From Prevotella sp. UBA746 (lineage in GTDB: Bacteria > Bacteroidota > Bacteroidia > Bacteroidales > Bacteroidaceae), in contig DBKQ01000109.1 of NCBI GenBank assembly GCA_002298545.1, positions 20,060-60,213 of the forward strand: a DNA stretch of 40,154 bases. The letters run 5' to 3'. Under the pieces are notes generated by a model that worked only from the letters and a program-made list of their open reading frames with translations, was not told where the DNA came from and made no database searches. Positions 40,138 to 40,154 of the stretch are shown here, one piece after another (the first letter of the stretch is position 1; every line of letters begins with the position of its first letter). The translations under genes were made by a program, and so were the position numbers.

Positions 40138-40154
40138 TACTCTGTTAATTCTAA

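Overview
The window is bacterial chromosome from a member of the Bacteroidota, most likely Prevotella or a close relative. The evidence is the repeated Bacteroidetes -7 promoter element TAnnTTTG (for example TATCTTTGCA before kduI, metK and the tRNA; TAATTTTG before mutS, the Lrp gene and the DMT transporter), the DUF4271-hemD-rnpA-yidD-tyrS gene order, tandem FKBP genes, exported proteins with Gln just after the predicted signal-peptide cleavage site, and a large secreted protein ending in a Prevotella-style 'YDLAGR...GIYIKDGKK' tail. The genus is inferred, not proven. Most of the window is ordinary core genome. I see no phage, CRISPR array, rRNA or intact insertion sequence.

Layout. 1-1740: kduI-kduD, unsaturated uronate catabolism, ending in a bidirectional terminator. 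1911-4791 (minus): three tandem FKBP prolyl isomerases, predicted to be periplasmic, lipoprotein and cytosolic. 5029-7744: a sirtuin without zinc cysteines and an OPT-family transporter. 7745-8449: a long AT-rich gap with a terminator and a four-copy 21-bp repeat. 8450-11680: ychF, a four-helix-bundle (S23-type) gene between inverted repeat arrays, lgt, and a DUF3298-type lipoprotein. 11972-17452: mutS, a GNAT acetyltransferase, an extended-SDR reductase and a PAP2 membrane enzyme, the last three separated by G-rich heptad repeats. 17737-21093: an Lrp/AsnC regulator, a two-domain C26-M19 peptidase fusion and a glutaminyl-cyclase-like lipoprotein. 21222-25366: pyrE, an SRPBCC protein, argH, a Rieske-like lipoprotein with a Cys4 site, and a YqiA-type hydrolase fused to a degenerate HAD domain. 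25571-29945: an M16 peptidase and metK. 30057-33912: DUF4271, hemD, rnpA, yidD, tyrS. 34089-34159: tRNA-Gln. 34438-36306 (minus): a frameshifted pRiA4b ORF-3-type remnant and an AAA-ATPase-like/PD-(D/E)XK protein. 36512-37408: a DMT-family transporter. 37539-40137 (minus): a secreted fibronectin-type protein broken by two frameshifts and an amber codon.

Functional links. KduI and KduD act in consecutive steps on uronates from pectin or glycosaminoglycans. The C26-M19 fusion joins a gamma-glutamyl hydrolase to a renal-dipeptidase-type domain, which on paper could take apart gamma-glutamyl tripeptides such as glutathione in one polypeptide. This is the most interesting protein-level observation. 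The glutaminyl cyclase directly downstream fits the Gln+1 signal-peptide pattern seen in the M16 peptidase and the broken secreted protein. The SDR-PAP2 pair could belong to sphingolipid synthesis.

The unusual non-coding content is a set of short tandem repeats with periods of 7, 18 and 21 bp. Several start directly after a stop codon, and one carries six perfect GGG tracts that could form a G-quadruplex. I did not find a clear new defence or mobile system.
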